Positions 1-8,700 of a stretch of DNA of 9,555 nt are shown piece by piece. Origin of the DNA: Phycisphaera sp. (lineage in GTDB: Bacteria; Planctomycetota; Phycisphaerae; Phycisphaerales; Phycisphaeraceae); assembly GCA_029287335.1 (NCBI GenBank), contig JARFRI010000068.1, positions 1 to 9,555 on the forward strand. The letters are read 5' to 3'. The translations under genes and the position numbers were made by a program. Every line of letters starts with the position of its first letter. The first letter of the stretch is position 1. The notes under the pieces are model-generated. The model was not told the DNA's origin, searched no databases, and saw only the letters and a list, made by a program, of their open reading frames with translations.

Positions 1-183
1 ATCGGCGGGACAAGCGCGCCGTCTAACTCGTATGCCCCTTCAAAACGGCTGGGCATCTTGAGTTATCAACAACGATCGGCATTTGGAGCGGCGGGGCGAC
101 CGGGCCGATAGGGAACATAAGGCCGTTCATCGCCGTTTAGCCGATAGAAGGCTGGTACGCGCCTTGCACAAAGTGGAGGCAGA

Positions 184-209
184 TCAGGCGTTTGAGGTTT
201 GCCGCCTGA
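184..209. repeat. Inverted repeat TCAGGCG-N12-CGCCTGA upstream of clpC
   Basis: A perfect 7-bp dyad has arms at 184-190 and 203-209 and a 12-base spacer. Its right arm overlaps the candidate -35 hexamer of the clpC promoter at 206-211, which is where a repressor would be expected to sit. It does not match the CIRCE element bound by HrcA, the HspR-type repeat, or the tandem heptamer bound by CtsR. As RNA it could also form a hairpin, but no T-tract follows, so a terminator is unlikely. The dyad is seen directly; an operator role is inferred. Confidence 0.4.
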
Positions 210-234
210 CGAAATCGTTGACCCGTCCTAGAAT
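206..234 (+). promoter_or_regulatory. Candidate sigma-70-type promoter of clpC
   Basis: The -35 candidate is CTGACG (206-211) and the -10 candidate is TAGAAT (229-234), separated by exactly 17 bases. They match 4 of 6 and 5 of 6 consensus positions. Transcription would start near 241, giving a leader of about 29 bases before the clpC start at 270. A TTGACC at 218-223 has no acceptable -10 at normal spacing. The rest of 1-205 holds short inverted repeats (for example ATGCCC at 32-37 with GGGCAT at 51-56) but no gene I can support. Confidence 0.4.
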
Positions 235-269
235 GACGTAGATCACAACACCAACCAACGGATTGCACG

Positions 270-2831
270 ATGTTTGAACGCTTCACAGACCGAGCCCGAA
301 AAGTCATGGCCCTGGCTAACCAGGAGGCCCAACGCTTTAATCACGAGTACATCGGCACCGAGCATATCCTGCTCGGGCTGGTGAAAGAAGGCTCGGGCGT
401 GGGTGCCAATGTCCTCAAGAACCTGAACGTCGATCTGCGCAAGGTCCGACTTGAAGTTGAAAAACTCGTCAAGTCCGGCCCAGACATGGTCACGATGGGC
501 AAGCTGCCCCAGACCCCGCGAGCGAAGAAAGTCATCGAGTTCGCGATTGAAGAGGCCCGCAACCTCAACCACAACTATGTCGGCACCGAGCACCTGCTAC
601 TCGGACTCTTGCGTGAGCACGAAGGCGTCGCGGCACAGGTGCTCATGAACCTTGGGCTGAAGCTCGAAGAGGTCCGCGAGGAAGTGCTCGAATTGTTGGG
701 CGCTGGTGTCGACCCTGAAGAAGCGACCGGCGGCGAAAAAGAATCGACCGGTAGCGAGCGACCCTCGGGTAAGGGCGGCAAGTCCAAGACCCCCGCGCTG
801 GACAGCTTTGGTCGAGATCTGACCGAACTGGCCCGTGAAGGTTCGCTGGACCCCGTCATCGGCCGAGCCAAAGAAATCGAACGCCTCGTGCAGATCCTCT
901 GCCGACGCAGCAAGAACAACCCTGTCCTGCTCGGCGAAGCGGGCGTGGGCAAGACCGCGATCGTCGAGGGCCTGGCCCAGCAGATCATCGCGCAAGACGT
1001 GCCGGAGATCCTCTTGGATCAACGCATCGTTGTGCTTGACCTGGCGATGATGGTGGCGGGTACGAAGTATCGCGGTCAGTTTGAAGAACGCATCAAGGCC
1101 GTGATGAACGAAGTGCGTCGGGCTAAGAACGTGCTGTTGTTCATCGACGAGCTACACACGCTCGTTGGAGCCGGCGGTGCCGAGGGCGCGATCGACGCGA
1201 GCAACGTCCTCAAGCCCGCTTTGTCTCGCGGCGAGATCCAATGCATCGGTGCGACCACTTTCGACGAGTACCGCAAGTACATCGAGAAGGACAACGCGCT
1301 GGCCCGTCGTTTCCAAGCGATCACGGTCAACCCGCCCAACGTGAAAGACACAATCGAGATCCTCAAGGGTCTGCGTGAGCGATACGAACAGCACCACCGC
1401 GTGAAGATCACCGACGAGGCGTTGGCCTCGGCCGTCGAGATGTCCGAGCGCTATATCACCGCTCGGGTTCAGCCCGACAAGTCGATCGATGTGATCGACG
1501 AGGCGGGTGCTCGCATTCGGCTTAAGTCGATGAGCAAGCCACCGGACCTCGCAGAGATCGAAGAGCAGATCGAACGGCTGAGTATTGAGAAGGACGAGGC
1601 CGTCAAGGCCGCGGACTACGAGAAGGCCGCCGAGTTGCGTGATGAGGCCGAGGCGCTGCGTCGTAACAAGGAGCAGATCCAGCGCGACTGGCGTGCCAAG
1701 AGCCGAGAGGTCGATGGCGTGGTGGACGAAGAAGTCGTCGCTGAAGTCGTCAGCAAGATGACCGGCGTGCCATTGACGCGGCTGGAAAAAGAAGAGTCCG
1801 AGCGTCTGCTGCAACTCGAAGACGAGTTACACAAAACCGTTGCGTCGCAAGACGACGCGGTCAAAGCCGTCTCCCGCGCGATCCGGAAGTCACGGGCTGG
1901 GCTGCGTGATCCGCGCCTGCCCGTCGGCTCGTTCATGTTCATCGGGCCATCCGGCGTTGGCAAGACCTTGCTCGCTAAGGCGCTGGCCGAGTTCATGTTC
2001 GGCGAACAGGACGCGCTCATCCGTATCGACATGTCCGAGTACATGGAGAAGCACAACGTGTCGCGCCTCATCGGCGCGCCTCCCGGTTACGTCGGCTACG
2101 AAGAGGGCGGTCAGCTGACTGAGCAGATCCGCCGCCGGCCGTACTCCGTTGTCTTGCTCGATGAAATCGAGAAGGCGCACCCCGACGTGTTCAACATGCT
2201 GCTCCAAGTCATGGAAGAAGGCCAACTGACCGACTCGTTTGGTCGGCACGTGGACTTCCGCAACGTAATCCTGATCCTGACCAGTAACGTCGGCGCGGAC
2301 TTGATTAAGAACAAGGGCGGCTTTGGCTTTTCCAAGAGTGATGCTGATGCCGACTACGGCAAAATCAAGAAGACCCTCGAAACAGAAGTCGAGCGGTACT
2401 TCCGCCCCGAGTTCATCAACCGCCTTGACGAGATGATTGTCTTCCGCCCGCTGACCAAAGAAGACCTGTATACGGTCGTGGACTTCGAGTTGGCGAAGGT
2501 ATTCAAACGCCTGGCAGAGCGGCACATGCATCTCGAGTTGGACAAAGACGCCAAGGAGTTCTTGATCGACAAGGGCTACAACCCTGACTTTGGTGCCAGG
2601 CCGCTTCGCCGTGCAATCGGTCAGTATGTTGAGGACCCACTCTCCGAGCAGATCCTGCGAGGCGATGTCCACGATGGTCACCTGATCAAGGTCACCAAGC
2701 CCGAAGATAAAGATCACTTGGTATTTGAAACAACCGACGCGCCGATTAAGAAAGCGTCCGATTCTGGCGAATCCGGCCCCGATAACGAGGCCGGCGAAGA
2801 AGCTGTATCTCCTGCCGAGTCCAACGGCTAA
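270..2831 (+). CDS. clpC: ATP-dependent Clp protease ATP-binding subunit ClpC
   Basis: This is a cytosolic AAA+ unfoldase that feeds substrates into the ClpP protease and acts in protein quality control and regulated proteolysis. At 853 residues it is somewhat longer than typical ClpC (about 810). The N-terminal domain (about 1-145) has two Clp-N repeats, each with a GTEH(I/L)LLGL motif. A Gly/Ser/Lys-rich linker follows (about 146-178). The first ATPase domain has Walker A GEAGVGKT (222-229) and Walker B LLFIDE (289-294), plus an ALARRF arginine-finger segment. A UVR motif in the middle domain (about 434-465) separates ClpC from ClpA and ClpB. The second ATPase domain has Walker A GPSGVGKT (559-566) and Walker B VVLLDE (627-632). 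A GFGF segment (684-687) lies where the ClpP-binding loop is expected. The last 30 or so residues form a Ser/Glu/Gly-rich acidic tail. The start is chosen because [12 protein letters not shown] matches the family N-terminus; the upstream Shine-Dalgarno (CGGA, about 259-262) is weak. Both ATP sites look intact. An intrinsic terminator follows, so it is probably monocistronic. Confidence 0.97.
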   Translation: MFERFTDRARKVMALANQEAQRFNHEYIGTEHILLGLVKEGSGVGANVLKNLNVDLRKVRLEVEKLVKSGPDMVTMGKLPQTPRAKKVIEFAIEEARNLNHNYVGTEHLLLGLLREHEGVAAQVLMNLGLKLEEVREEVLELLGAGVDPEEATGGEKESTGSERPSGKGGKSKTPALDSFGRDLTELAREGSLDPVIGRAKEIERLVQILCRRSKNNPVLLGEAGVGKTAIVEGLAQQIIAQDVPEILLDQRIVVLDLAMMVAGTKYRGQFEERIKAVMNEVRRAKNVLLFIDELHTLVGAGGAEGAIDASNVLKPALSRGEIQCIGATTFDEYRKYIEKDNALARRFQAITVNPPNVKDTIEILKGLRERYEQHHRVKITDEALASAVEMSERYITARVQPDKSIDVIDEAGARIRLKSMSKPPDLAEIEEQIERLSIEKDEAVKAADYEKAAELRDEAEALRRNKEQIQRDWRAKSREVDGVVDEEVVAEVVSKMTGVPLTRLEKEESERLLQLEDELHKTVASQDDAVKAVSRAIRKSRAGLRDPRLPVGSFMFIGPSGVGKTLLAKALAEFMFGEQDALIRIDMSEYMEKHNVSRLIGAPPGYVGYEEGGQLTEQIRRRPYSVVLLDEIEKAHPDVFNMLLQVMEEGQLTDSFGRHVDFRNVILILTSNVGADLIKNKGGFGFSKSDADADYGKIKKTLETEVERYFRPEFINRLDEMIVFRPLTKEDLYTVVDFELAKVFKRLAERHMHLELDKDAKEFLIDKGYNPDFGARPLRRAIGQYVEDPLSEQILRGDVHDGHLIKVTKPEDKDHLVFETTDAPIKKASDSGESGPDNEAGEEAVSPAESNG

Positions 2832-2856
2832 GCGGCATAACCGTTACAACCTATCC

Positions 2857-2890
2857 AAAAGAACAGCCCTGCGATGCGGGGCTGTTTTTT
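2857..2890 (+). terminator. Rho-independent terminator after clpC
   Basis: A perfect 8-bp stem, AACAGCCC (2862-2869) with GGGCTGTT (2879-2886), encloses a 9-base loop and runs into six T residues (2885-2890). Upstream A residues at 2858-2860 can pair with the T-tract and lengthen the stem, with a G-U pair between. It begins about 25 bases after the clpC stop codon, so it should end the clpC transcript and separate it from the next gene. Confidence 0.9.
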
Positions 2891-3007
2891 ATATGCAAAA
2901 CAAGCGATTGACGTCTTCAGCACCCCTTTCAGAGGCGTCGATAAGGCATGGGTAACGACCTTGACGTTCGAGGATTGCTTAAGGCAACGGTTAAATAGGG
3001 CTAACGC

Positions 3008-4501
3008 ATGCCAGTAGACGCAAAACTCATGGATCGCTTGTTCAGCTCACCGCAGTTGCCGAGTATGCCTGCGGTCGCGATGCAGATCATCGATCTGGTC
3101 CAGCAGGACGAGGCGAATGTCGACAAGATCGCCGAGACCGTCAGCCTCGACCCGGCGTTGTCGACCAAGATGCTCAAGACCGTGAACTCGAGCTTCTATG
3201 GCCTGCCTAAGACCATCGGCTCAGTCCACCAGGCGATCGTTGTGCTCGGGCTCAACAGTGTCAAAACGTTGGCGCTTGGCTTTTCGCTCGTCGGCAAGCT
3301 CACGGAGTCCGGCGGCGAGGGCTTTGATCAGATGGCGTACTGGCGACGCAGCCTCTACTGTGCGACGGCTGCGAAGCTGCTGTGTGAAAAACTAAACATC
3401 GTCCAGGCGGAAGAGGTCTTCATGGCCTCGCTGCTGCAAGACGTCGGCCAACTCGCGTTTGTCCAGGTGCTCGGCGAGGAATACACTGAAATTTTAACCG
3501 CCGCGCAAGGCGATCACCGCAAGCTCAGCGCGATTGAGCGCGAGAAGCTGGGCGGCGACCACACCGAAGTAGGCGGCGCGCTCACCGAGTCGTGGGGTCT
3601 GCCGCCGCTGCTGGTCGAGTCGATTCGCCTGCATGAAAAAGCAGACGAAGCCGAAGACAACATGAAGCAGTTGATCCGCGTGGTGCAAGCCGGCGGGTAT
3701 GCCGCTGAACTCATTGAGCACCCTGAGGATGCGCAGCGTGTCCGCTCGTTCCACATGATCCTCAACGGTTGGTTTGAGATCGAAAAAGAAGAGGCTGAGC
3801 AACTGATCAAAAACACTTGCCAGCAGGCGAGAGAGACCCAGCGTCTGTTCGAGTTGCCCACCGGTGAGTTAAACAACACCGAAGAGATCATGGCCCGGGC
3901 CCGCGAGGCGCTGGAGCAGATTAGCCTACAAAACCTACGCGCGACCGGCGAATTACAGCAGGCCAATCAAGAACTTGAGAAGAAGGCCACGCGCGACGCG
4001 GTGACCGGGCTGTACAACCGTCGGCACTTCGACGAGCGGCTCGACGAGAACTTCCTCGCCGCCGGCCCCGACAAGCCGCTGAGCCTGGTCTTCATCGATC
4101 TGGACCACTTCAAGTCGGTCAACGATACGCACGGCCATGACGCGGGTGATGCGGTGCTGGTCGCTATCGCTGAGACTGTTTCCGATACCGTTGAAGGCAA
4201 AGGCGATGCGTTCCGCTACGGCGGCGACGAGTTCTTGATGCTGAGTACCGGCATGAGCCGAAACGATGCGGCGGTGCTGGCAGAGCAACTCCGCGTCAAT
4301 ATCATTAACGCGATGGCAAAGCTGACCATCGGCAAAGCGGGCGTGAACCCGGGCGTCACCGGCTCGATCGGCGTGGCGACCTACGACGGCACCGTCTTTA
4401 AGCGACCCGAGCAACTCGTCAAGGCCGCTGATAAAGGTGCGTACGCCGCCAAGAGCAGCGGGCGAAACGCGGTACGCGTCTTCGTGCCCAGAGCAGCGTG
4501 A
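3008..4501 (+). CDS. HDOD-GGDEF domain protein, probable diguanylate cyclase
   Basis: This 497-residue cytosolic signalling protein lacks membrane segments and a signal peptide. Residues about 10-215 form an HDOD domain, with the N-terminal LPSMPAVAMQIIDLV, the NSSFYGLP segment near 60-67, and WGLPPLLVESIRLHE (196-210). The position where HD-type hydrolases carry His-Asp reads Gln144-Asp145, so hydrolase activity is not expected; HDOD domains generally act as interaction or sensor modules. A charged, probably coiled-coil linker spans about 290-328. The GGDEF domain starts at DAVTGLYNRR (330-339), has the metal-binding FIDLDHFK (362-369) and NDTHGHDAGD (372-381), and an intact GGDEF signature at 405-409, so c-di-GMP synthesis from two GTP is predicted. 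The RxxD product-inhibition site is absent (Glu396 and Gly399 at the Arg and Asp positions). The start has a modest AGGG (2997-3000) seven bases upstream. It converges with asd, 9 bp apart. Confidence 0.93.
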   Translation: MPVDAKLMDRLFSSPQLPSMPAVAMQIIDLVQQDEANVDKIAETVSLDPALSTKMLKTVNSSFYGLPKTIGSVHQAIVVLGLNSVKTLALGFSLVGKLTESGGEGFDQMAYWRRSLYCATAAKLLCEKLNIVQAEEVFMASLLQDVGQLAFVQVLGEEYTEILTAAQGDHRKLSAIEREKLGGDHTEVGGALTESWGLPPLLVESIRLHEKADEAEDNMKQLIRVVQAGGYAAELIEHPEDAQRVRSFHMILNGWFEIEKEEAEQLIKNTCQQARETQRLFELPTGELNNTEEIMARAREALEQISLQNLRATGELQQANQELEKKATRDAVTGLYNRRHFDERLDENFLAAGPDKPLSLVFIDLDHFKSVNDTHGHDAGDAVLVAIAETVSDTVEGKGDAFRYGGDEFLMLSTGMSRNDAAVLAEQLRVNIINAMAKLTIGKAGVNPGVTGSIGVATYDGTVFKRPEQLVKAADKGAYAAKSSGRNAVRVFVPRAA

Positions 4502-4510
4502 ACCGATACC

Positions 4511-5593
4511 TCAGGCCAGCAGCAGTTCCGCGATCTGCACTGCGTTAAGCGCGGCGCCCTTGCGGACCTGATCACCACAGACAAACAGGTCAAGTCCCAT
4601 CCCTTCGGGCTGACTCAGGTCGTGGCGGATGCGGCCGACAAACACATCATCGGCGTGCGACGCATCAAGCGGTGTGGGGAAGCGGTTGTTCTCTCGGTCG
4701 TCGATGAGCGAGACACCCGGCGCCTCGGCGAGCAGCTTGCGTGCATCGACTTCAGTCATCGGCTTGTCAAGCGTCAGGTTGATCGACTCGGCGTGGGCCC
4801 GCATGATCGGCACGCGGACACAGGTTGCGGTGATCGCGGTCTTCTTATCGCCGGCTTGCGACCAGATCTTGTGCGTCTCGTGCACCATCTTGAGTTCTTC
4901 TTCGTTGTAGCCGTTGGGCTTCATCGGGGAGTTGTGGCTAAAGAGGTTGAACGCGTACTGCTGGGGGAAGATCGTACAGGTCGGTTCCTTGCCTTCGAGT
5001 ACTTCGCGGGTTTGCTGTTCCAACTCGGCCATCGCCGCGGCGCCGGCACCCGAAGCGGCCTGGTACGTGCTGACGACGACACGCTTGACGCCCACCGCGC
5101 GGTGGATCGGCGTGACGGCCAGCAGCATGATGATTGTCGAGCAATTGGGGTTGGCGATGATGCCCGGACGTTGTCCTTGGCCTAAGCCGATATTGGCCGT
5201 GGTGATGGCCTCGGGGTTGACTTCGGGCACCACAAGCGGCACGCCATCGGTCATACGGAATCCAGAGGAGTTATCGACGACAACCGCCCCAGCATCGATC
5301 GCGGCCTGTGCGTACTTCTTACTGATGGATCCGCCTGCGGAGAACAGCGCGATATCGATGCCCTCGAAGCTCTGCTCGGTCAGTTCGTCAATGACGATCG
5401 ATTTACCCTGGAATTCGACGGTTTTCCCTGCCGACCGGGCCGAGGCGAGCAGCTTCAGGCCGCCTAGCGGGAAATGGCGCTGATCCAGCACACGTAAAAA
5501 CTCTTGGCCCACCGCGCCGGTTGCGCCAATAATGGCAACGGTGGGGTGGGTCGTTCGGTTCAGTGCGGTCGGTTGCATCCCAGCGGATGTCAT
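4511..5593 (-). CDS. asd: Aspartate-semialdehyde dehydrogenase
   Basis: This enzyme reduces L-aspartyl-4-phosphate to L-aspartate-4-semialdehyde with NADPH. It stands at the branch point to lysine and diaminopimelate, threonine, and methionine. At 360 residues it is slightly longer than usual for bacterial Asd, mainly through about 16 extra residues before the Rossmann strand. The NADP-binding loop is GATGAVG (23-29). NPNCST (148-153) carries the catalytic cysteine Cys151. STYQAASGAG (175-184) is a conserved family segment, and EEELKMVHET (231-240) and RVPIMRAHAES (260-270), with the probable catalytic His267, complete the substrate site. All key residues are present. ATG at 5593 is preferred over the in-frame ATG at 5578 because GGAG lies 7 bases upstream of the first, while the second has no Shine-Dalgarno. 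No other aspartate-family gene is adjacent, so it appears to be transcribed alone, divergently from the propeller gene. Confidence 0.97.
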   Translation of the reverse strand: MTSAGMQPTALNRTTHPTVAIIGATGAVGQEFLRVLDQRHFPLGGLKLLASARSAGKTVEFQGKSIVIDELTEQSFEGIDIALFSAGGSISKKYAQAAIDAGAVVVDNSSGFRMTDGVPLVVPEVNPEAITTANIGLGQGQRPGIIANPNCSTIIMLLAVTPIHRAVGVKRVVVSTYQAASGAGAAAMAELEQQTREVLEGKEPTCTIFPQQYAFNLFSHNSPMKPNGYNEEELKMVHETHKIWSQAGDKKTAITATCVRVPIMRAHAESINLTLDKPMTEVDARKLLAEAPGVSLIDDRENNRFPTPLDASHADDVFVGRIRHDLSQPEGMGLDLFVCGDQVRKGAALNAVQIAELLLA

Positions 5594-5600
5594 GGTGGCT

Positions 5601-5604
5601 CTCC
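5601..5604 (-). promoter_or_regulatory. Ribosome binding site of asd
   Basis: Read on the minus strand this is GGAG, followed by 7 bases (AGCCACC) and the ATG at 5593. It is the best Shine-Dalgarno in the window and decides the asd start in favour of the first of two nearby in-frame ATGs. Confidence 0.75.
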
Positions 5605-5634
5605 ATCGTGCAGGTGCGTGAGGGCGGATGGAAC

Positions 5635-5640
5635 ATTATA
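5635..5640 (-). promoter_or_regulatory. Candidate -10 element of the asd promoter
   Basis: The minus strand reads TATAAT exactly, which would place the transcription start near 5628 and give a leader of about 35 bases. At 17 bases upstream the -35 position reads AGTCAA, a poor match, and there is no extended -10 TG. A TTGACA on the same strand (5679-5674) is too far away at 33 bases. The promoter may therefore depend on an activator or be weak. Confidence 0.4.
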
Positions 5641-5651
5641 GTTGAATCAAC
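5641..5651. repeat. Short palindrome GTTGA-A-TCAAC in the divergent region
   Basis: Two perfect 5-bp arms lie around a single central base, directly upstream of the TATAAT of asd and within its -10/-35 spacer. A nearby wider dyad, TTGAC (5658-5662) with GTCAA (5675-5679), has related arms. They could be operator half-sites for asd or the divergent gene. They are short enough to arise by chance. Confidence 0.25.
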
Positions 5652-5763
5652 GTCTCATTGACTGGGCAAAATCTGTCAAAACACCGAGCCGACACGGTCG
5701 TTTCCGCGTAGAGTTGGTAGAGACCCGTTGCTTGGATCGCCCTTGGCCTGAGCGGGTGGACGC

Positions 5764-5770
5764 AAAAGGA
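5764..5770 (+). promoter_or_regulatory. Ribosome binding site of the exported propeller gene
   Basis: AAAAGGA lies 10 bases before the ATG at 5781. The distance is slightly long but acceptable, and this start also produces a well-formed signal peptide, so the two observations support each other. No convincing plus-strand promoter was found between 5594 and 5760. Confidence 0.6.
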
Positions 5771-5780
5771 ATTGCACAAC

Positions 5781-8700
5781 ATGCTCCTATCCTTCTTTCG
5801 CTCGCTGGTTTGCCTGGCCTTGCTATCGATGCTGGCTCAGCCGGCTTGGGCGCAAAATCCCAACGTCACGGTCGATGATCAGCCCACTGCCGAGCAGAAA
5901 GTCGAAGAGGTCCTCGAGCTTCGCCGGGCCAAGCGTTATGCCGAGGCCGCAGATCTCGTACAGGAACTCATCGAGTCGGCCCAGTTCAAACTGGTCGCGT
6001 TAGGCGATGGCACCTACGCGGACGCAGGACACTGGGCCAGCGATGTCTTGCTGCGTGATCCGGCGATGAGGCAGGTCTACAGCGAGCGCTACAGCGCGGT
6101 GTCCGCACGCGAACTTGAACAAGCCAAGGCAACCGATTCGCCGCTATTGGCCTTGCTCGATGTCTACCGCGTATACGGGGCGACGCCTTCGGGACTCACA
6201 GCGGGTTTAGATACGGTGGGCCTACTGCTAGAAGCTGGGCAAGCGCAGTCCGCCGGGACATTGCTCGCTGAATTGATGCGTCACCCCAATCGTGATGCGG
6301 TGCTGCCGAGGCTGGAGATGCTGCGCGGTGCTGCAGCAGCGTATCTGCAAGATGGCGTGCAACTCGACGAAGCGACCGAAGCGCTGGCCGAACTTGATGC
6401 AGCGTCGGCAGAGCGTCTCAAGGAATTAGCGGCGTCGATCGAACCGAGCTCGATTGCCTTGCATCCGGCGCAGATCGACATGGGGTCCAAGCCGATCTCG
6501 ATCCGTGCGCCGCTGTGGGACCAAGTGCTGTCGACTGCGGAAAATGCGGCGCGATGGGTGCAGGACGACAAGCTGGTCACGCCTTTGGTGACGCCTTCGT
6601 TTGTGCTGTTTAACAACGGCCGGCAGTTGGTCGCGCTGAATCGTGCCTCGGGTCAGCGTGCCTGGGCAGTCCCATCAGATGACGACAGTGCGGTGCAGAA
6701 AATCATCACGGCACAGCGCTGGGTGGATGAGCGCGGCGTCGCCAGGGGGCAGGGCAAGGTCGCAGCGGTGTTGGGCGAGTGCCACGGCATCACCGAGCGG
6801 CGAAGTCCCTACGTGCCGTCCAACACTCTGGTCTGCATCGACGAACAAACCGGCAAGCTTCTCTGGCAGCGTGAGTCAGGTGAGTTCCGGGAAGATGAGC
6901 CTACCCGAGCATCGGACCGCCGCGCGGGCCGGCTCAATCTGCAGTACACGCACTTTGTTGGCACACCAATCATCAGCCAGGACACGGTCTTTGTAGTCCT
7001 CCGCCGGGCAAGCAGCGAGGCCGACACCCAATCCAATTGGCTGCTCGCGTACGACGCCCAGTCGGGCTCGCTACTGTGGTACCGCCACCTCGCATTGGTC
7101 GCGCTGAGCTACACCAACGCCGACTCGATGCGTGTCAGCCCGCGATTGGTGCTGCACGGGGACACGCTCTACTTTAGCGACAGCCTGGGCAGTATCGGGG
7201 CCATCGATCGTCACACCGGCGGATACCGCTGGCTTCGCGTCCTGCCCATCGGCTCGGATAAGACCAACAGCATCGTCGCCAGCACGCGCGGCGTGACCAG
7301 CGAACCGATTCTGACGACAGCTGGGCTGCTCGTCCCGCTTTCGATCAGCAGCGACCGCCTCATGCTCGTTGATCCGGAAGACGGCTCGGTGCTGCGGTCC
7401 TTTAAGGAGGACCCCAAGCTCAGCAATACCCAGTACCTGCTTGAAACAAGCGGCGGGGTATTGGCGGTTTCACAGACAGCGGTGTCGTATTGGGACGCCG
7501 ACAAGGCAGCGGTGGTGTGGACCTTTGCCTTCGGTCCAGGAGAGACGCTTCGTGGCCGGGGCGATGTGTCGTTGCGGTTTGCGGTGATGCCGACCAGCGA
7601 GCGGTTGCTCGTATTGGACCTGGCAACGGGCGAACTGATCGACGGTGCGCCGGCGGTGAAGGGCAGTGTGGTGGTCCGTGATAGCGAGGTGCTCGCGGTT
7701 AGCGAAGGTCGCCTGCATGCCTATACCAGTTGGGAGCGTGTCTACAAACGCCTGGTCGAGCAGGTCGAGAACCGACCCGAGGACCCCACGGCCGGTTTGT
7801 CGCTCGCGTCCATTGCCATGCGTCAGGAAGATCAGCAAGCATCGGTTCTCCAAGGCGTGGGCCATGCGCTGCAGGCGGTCGCCCGTCAGCCGATGCGCCG
7901 CCGAGCCGCGGTCGCTTCGCACGTCTTTGAACAGCTCCGCATCCTCGTCCCGCAGACCGATGAATCCGAGCTTCGAGAAGCGTTGTACCAGCGTCTTGCC
8001 ATGGTCACCCAGACTGCGGCTCAGGAGGCGGCGTACCACTTAGACGCGGGCTTGTACTTCGCTGAGCAGGGCAACACGCAGCAAGCGATCGATCACTTGC
8101 ACGCGGTGATTGCTGAGCCAGCGTTTGCCTCGGCCACGTATAAAGTCGGTGAGCAATCCAGCCCCGCGGGTACGGTCGCGCAGCACCGAATCCAAGCATT
8201 GATCCAGCAGTATGGCCGAGGTGTTTACGCCCGGCAAGACGCTCTGGCACAGGCACGGGTCAATGAGCTGATGGCTCAGCCCAACCTTGACCCAGCGGCT
8301 TTGGCCGCCGTCGCAACGCGATTTCCGCTGTCGCCTGTCGCGGGGCAACTGCTGCTTGATGCGGCCGACGCGCGCTTTACTCAGGGCCAACACATCGCTG
8401 CGGCTAGTCTCTATAAACAGGCGGTCCTGCGAGCGGTCGGCGAGGAACAGGCTCAGCTTGCCGCCGGCCGATTGCTGCGGTTCTATCTCGAAACCGGTCG
8501 ACCCGAGTCCGCCCGCACTTTCCTGGACCGCATATTGCTGATGCACCCGGGACTCCAACCCATTGCCGATGAGCAGCCGCTAACGATCCAGCAATGGCAA
8601 CAGCGCATCGCCGAGGTTCCTCCGAGCAAAGCGCCTGCCATCAATTTGTCCGCGTCGATGGGTACGCCGGTGCTGCTCAAGGGCCAACTCATCACTTCGG

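Noticed and set aside
3..26. Possible end of an upstream plus-strand gene (RRDKRAV then a stop).
   Set aside because: Only seven codons are visible, another frame is also open to 111, and nothing identifies a protein.
32..56. ATGCCC/GGGCAT hairpin as a terminator of an upstream gene.
   Set aside because: The stem is 6 bp with a 13-base loop and no T-tract follows.
57..63. CTTGAGT, resembling half of an HspR-type heat-shock operator.
   Set aside because: The inverted second half is absent at the required distance.
259..272. Similar bases GGATTGCAC before the clpC start and GGAATTGCAC before the propeller gene start.
   Set aside because: The spacing to ATG differs and the match is short, so chance resemblance around two ribosome binding sites is the simpler reading.
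2725..2955. Open frame of 76 codons spanning the end of clpC and the spacer.
   Set aside because: It runs through the clpC terminator, has no Shine-Dalgarno, and resembles no protein; it is a shadow frame.
4622..5185. Long plus-strand frame opposite asd.
   Set aside because: It is antisense to a fully conserved enzyme and reflects GC-rich codon use, not a gene.
7470..8039. Minus-strand frame of 189 codons inside the propeller gene.
   Set aside because: It lies wholly inside a frame with a signal peptide and clear PQQ and TPR repeats, and has no recognisable domain.
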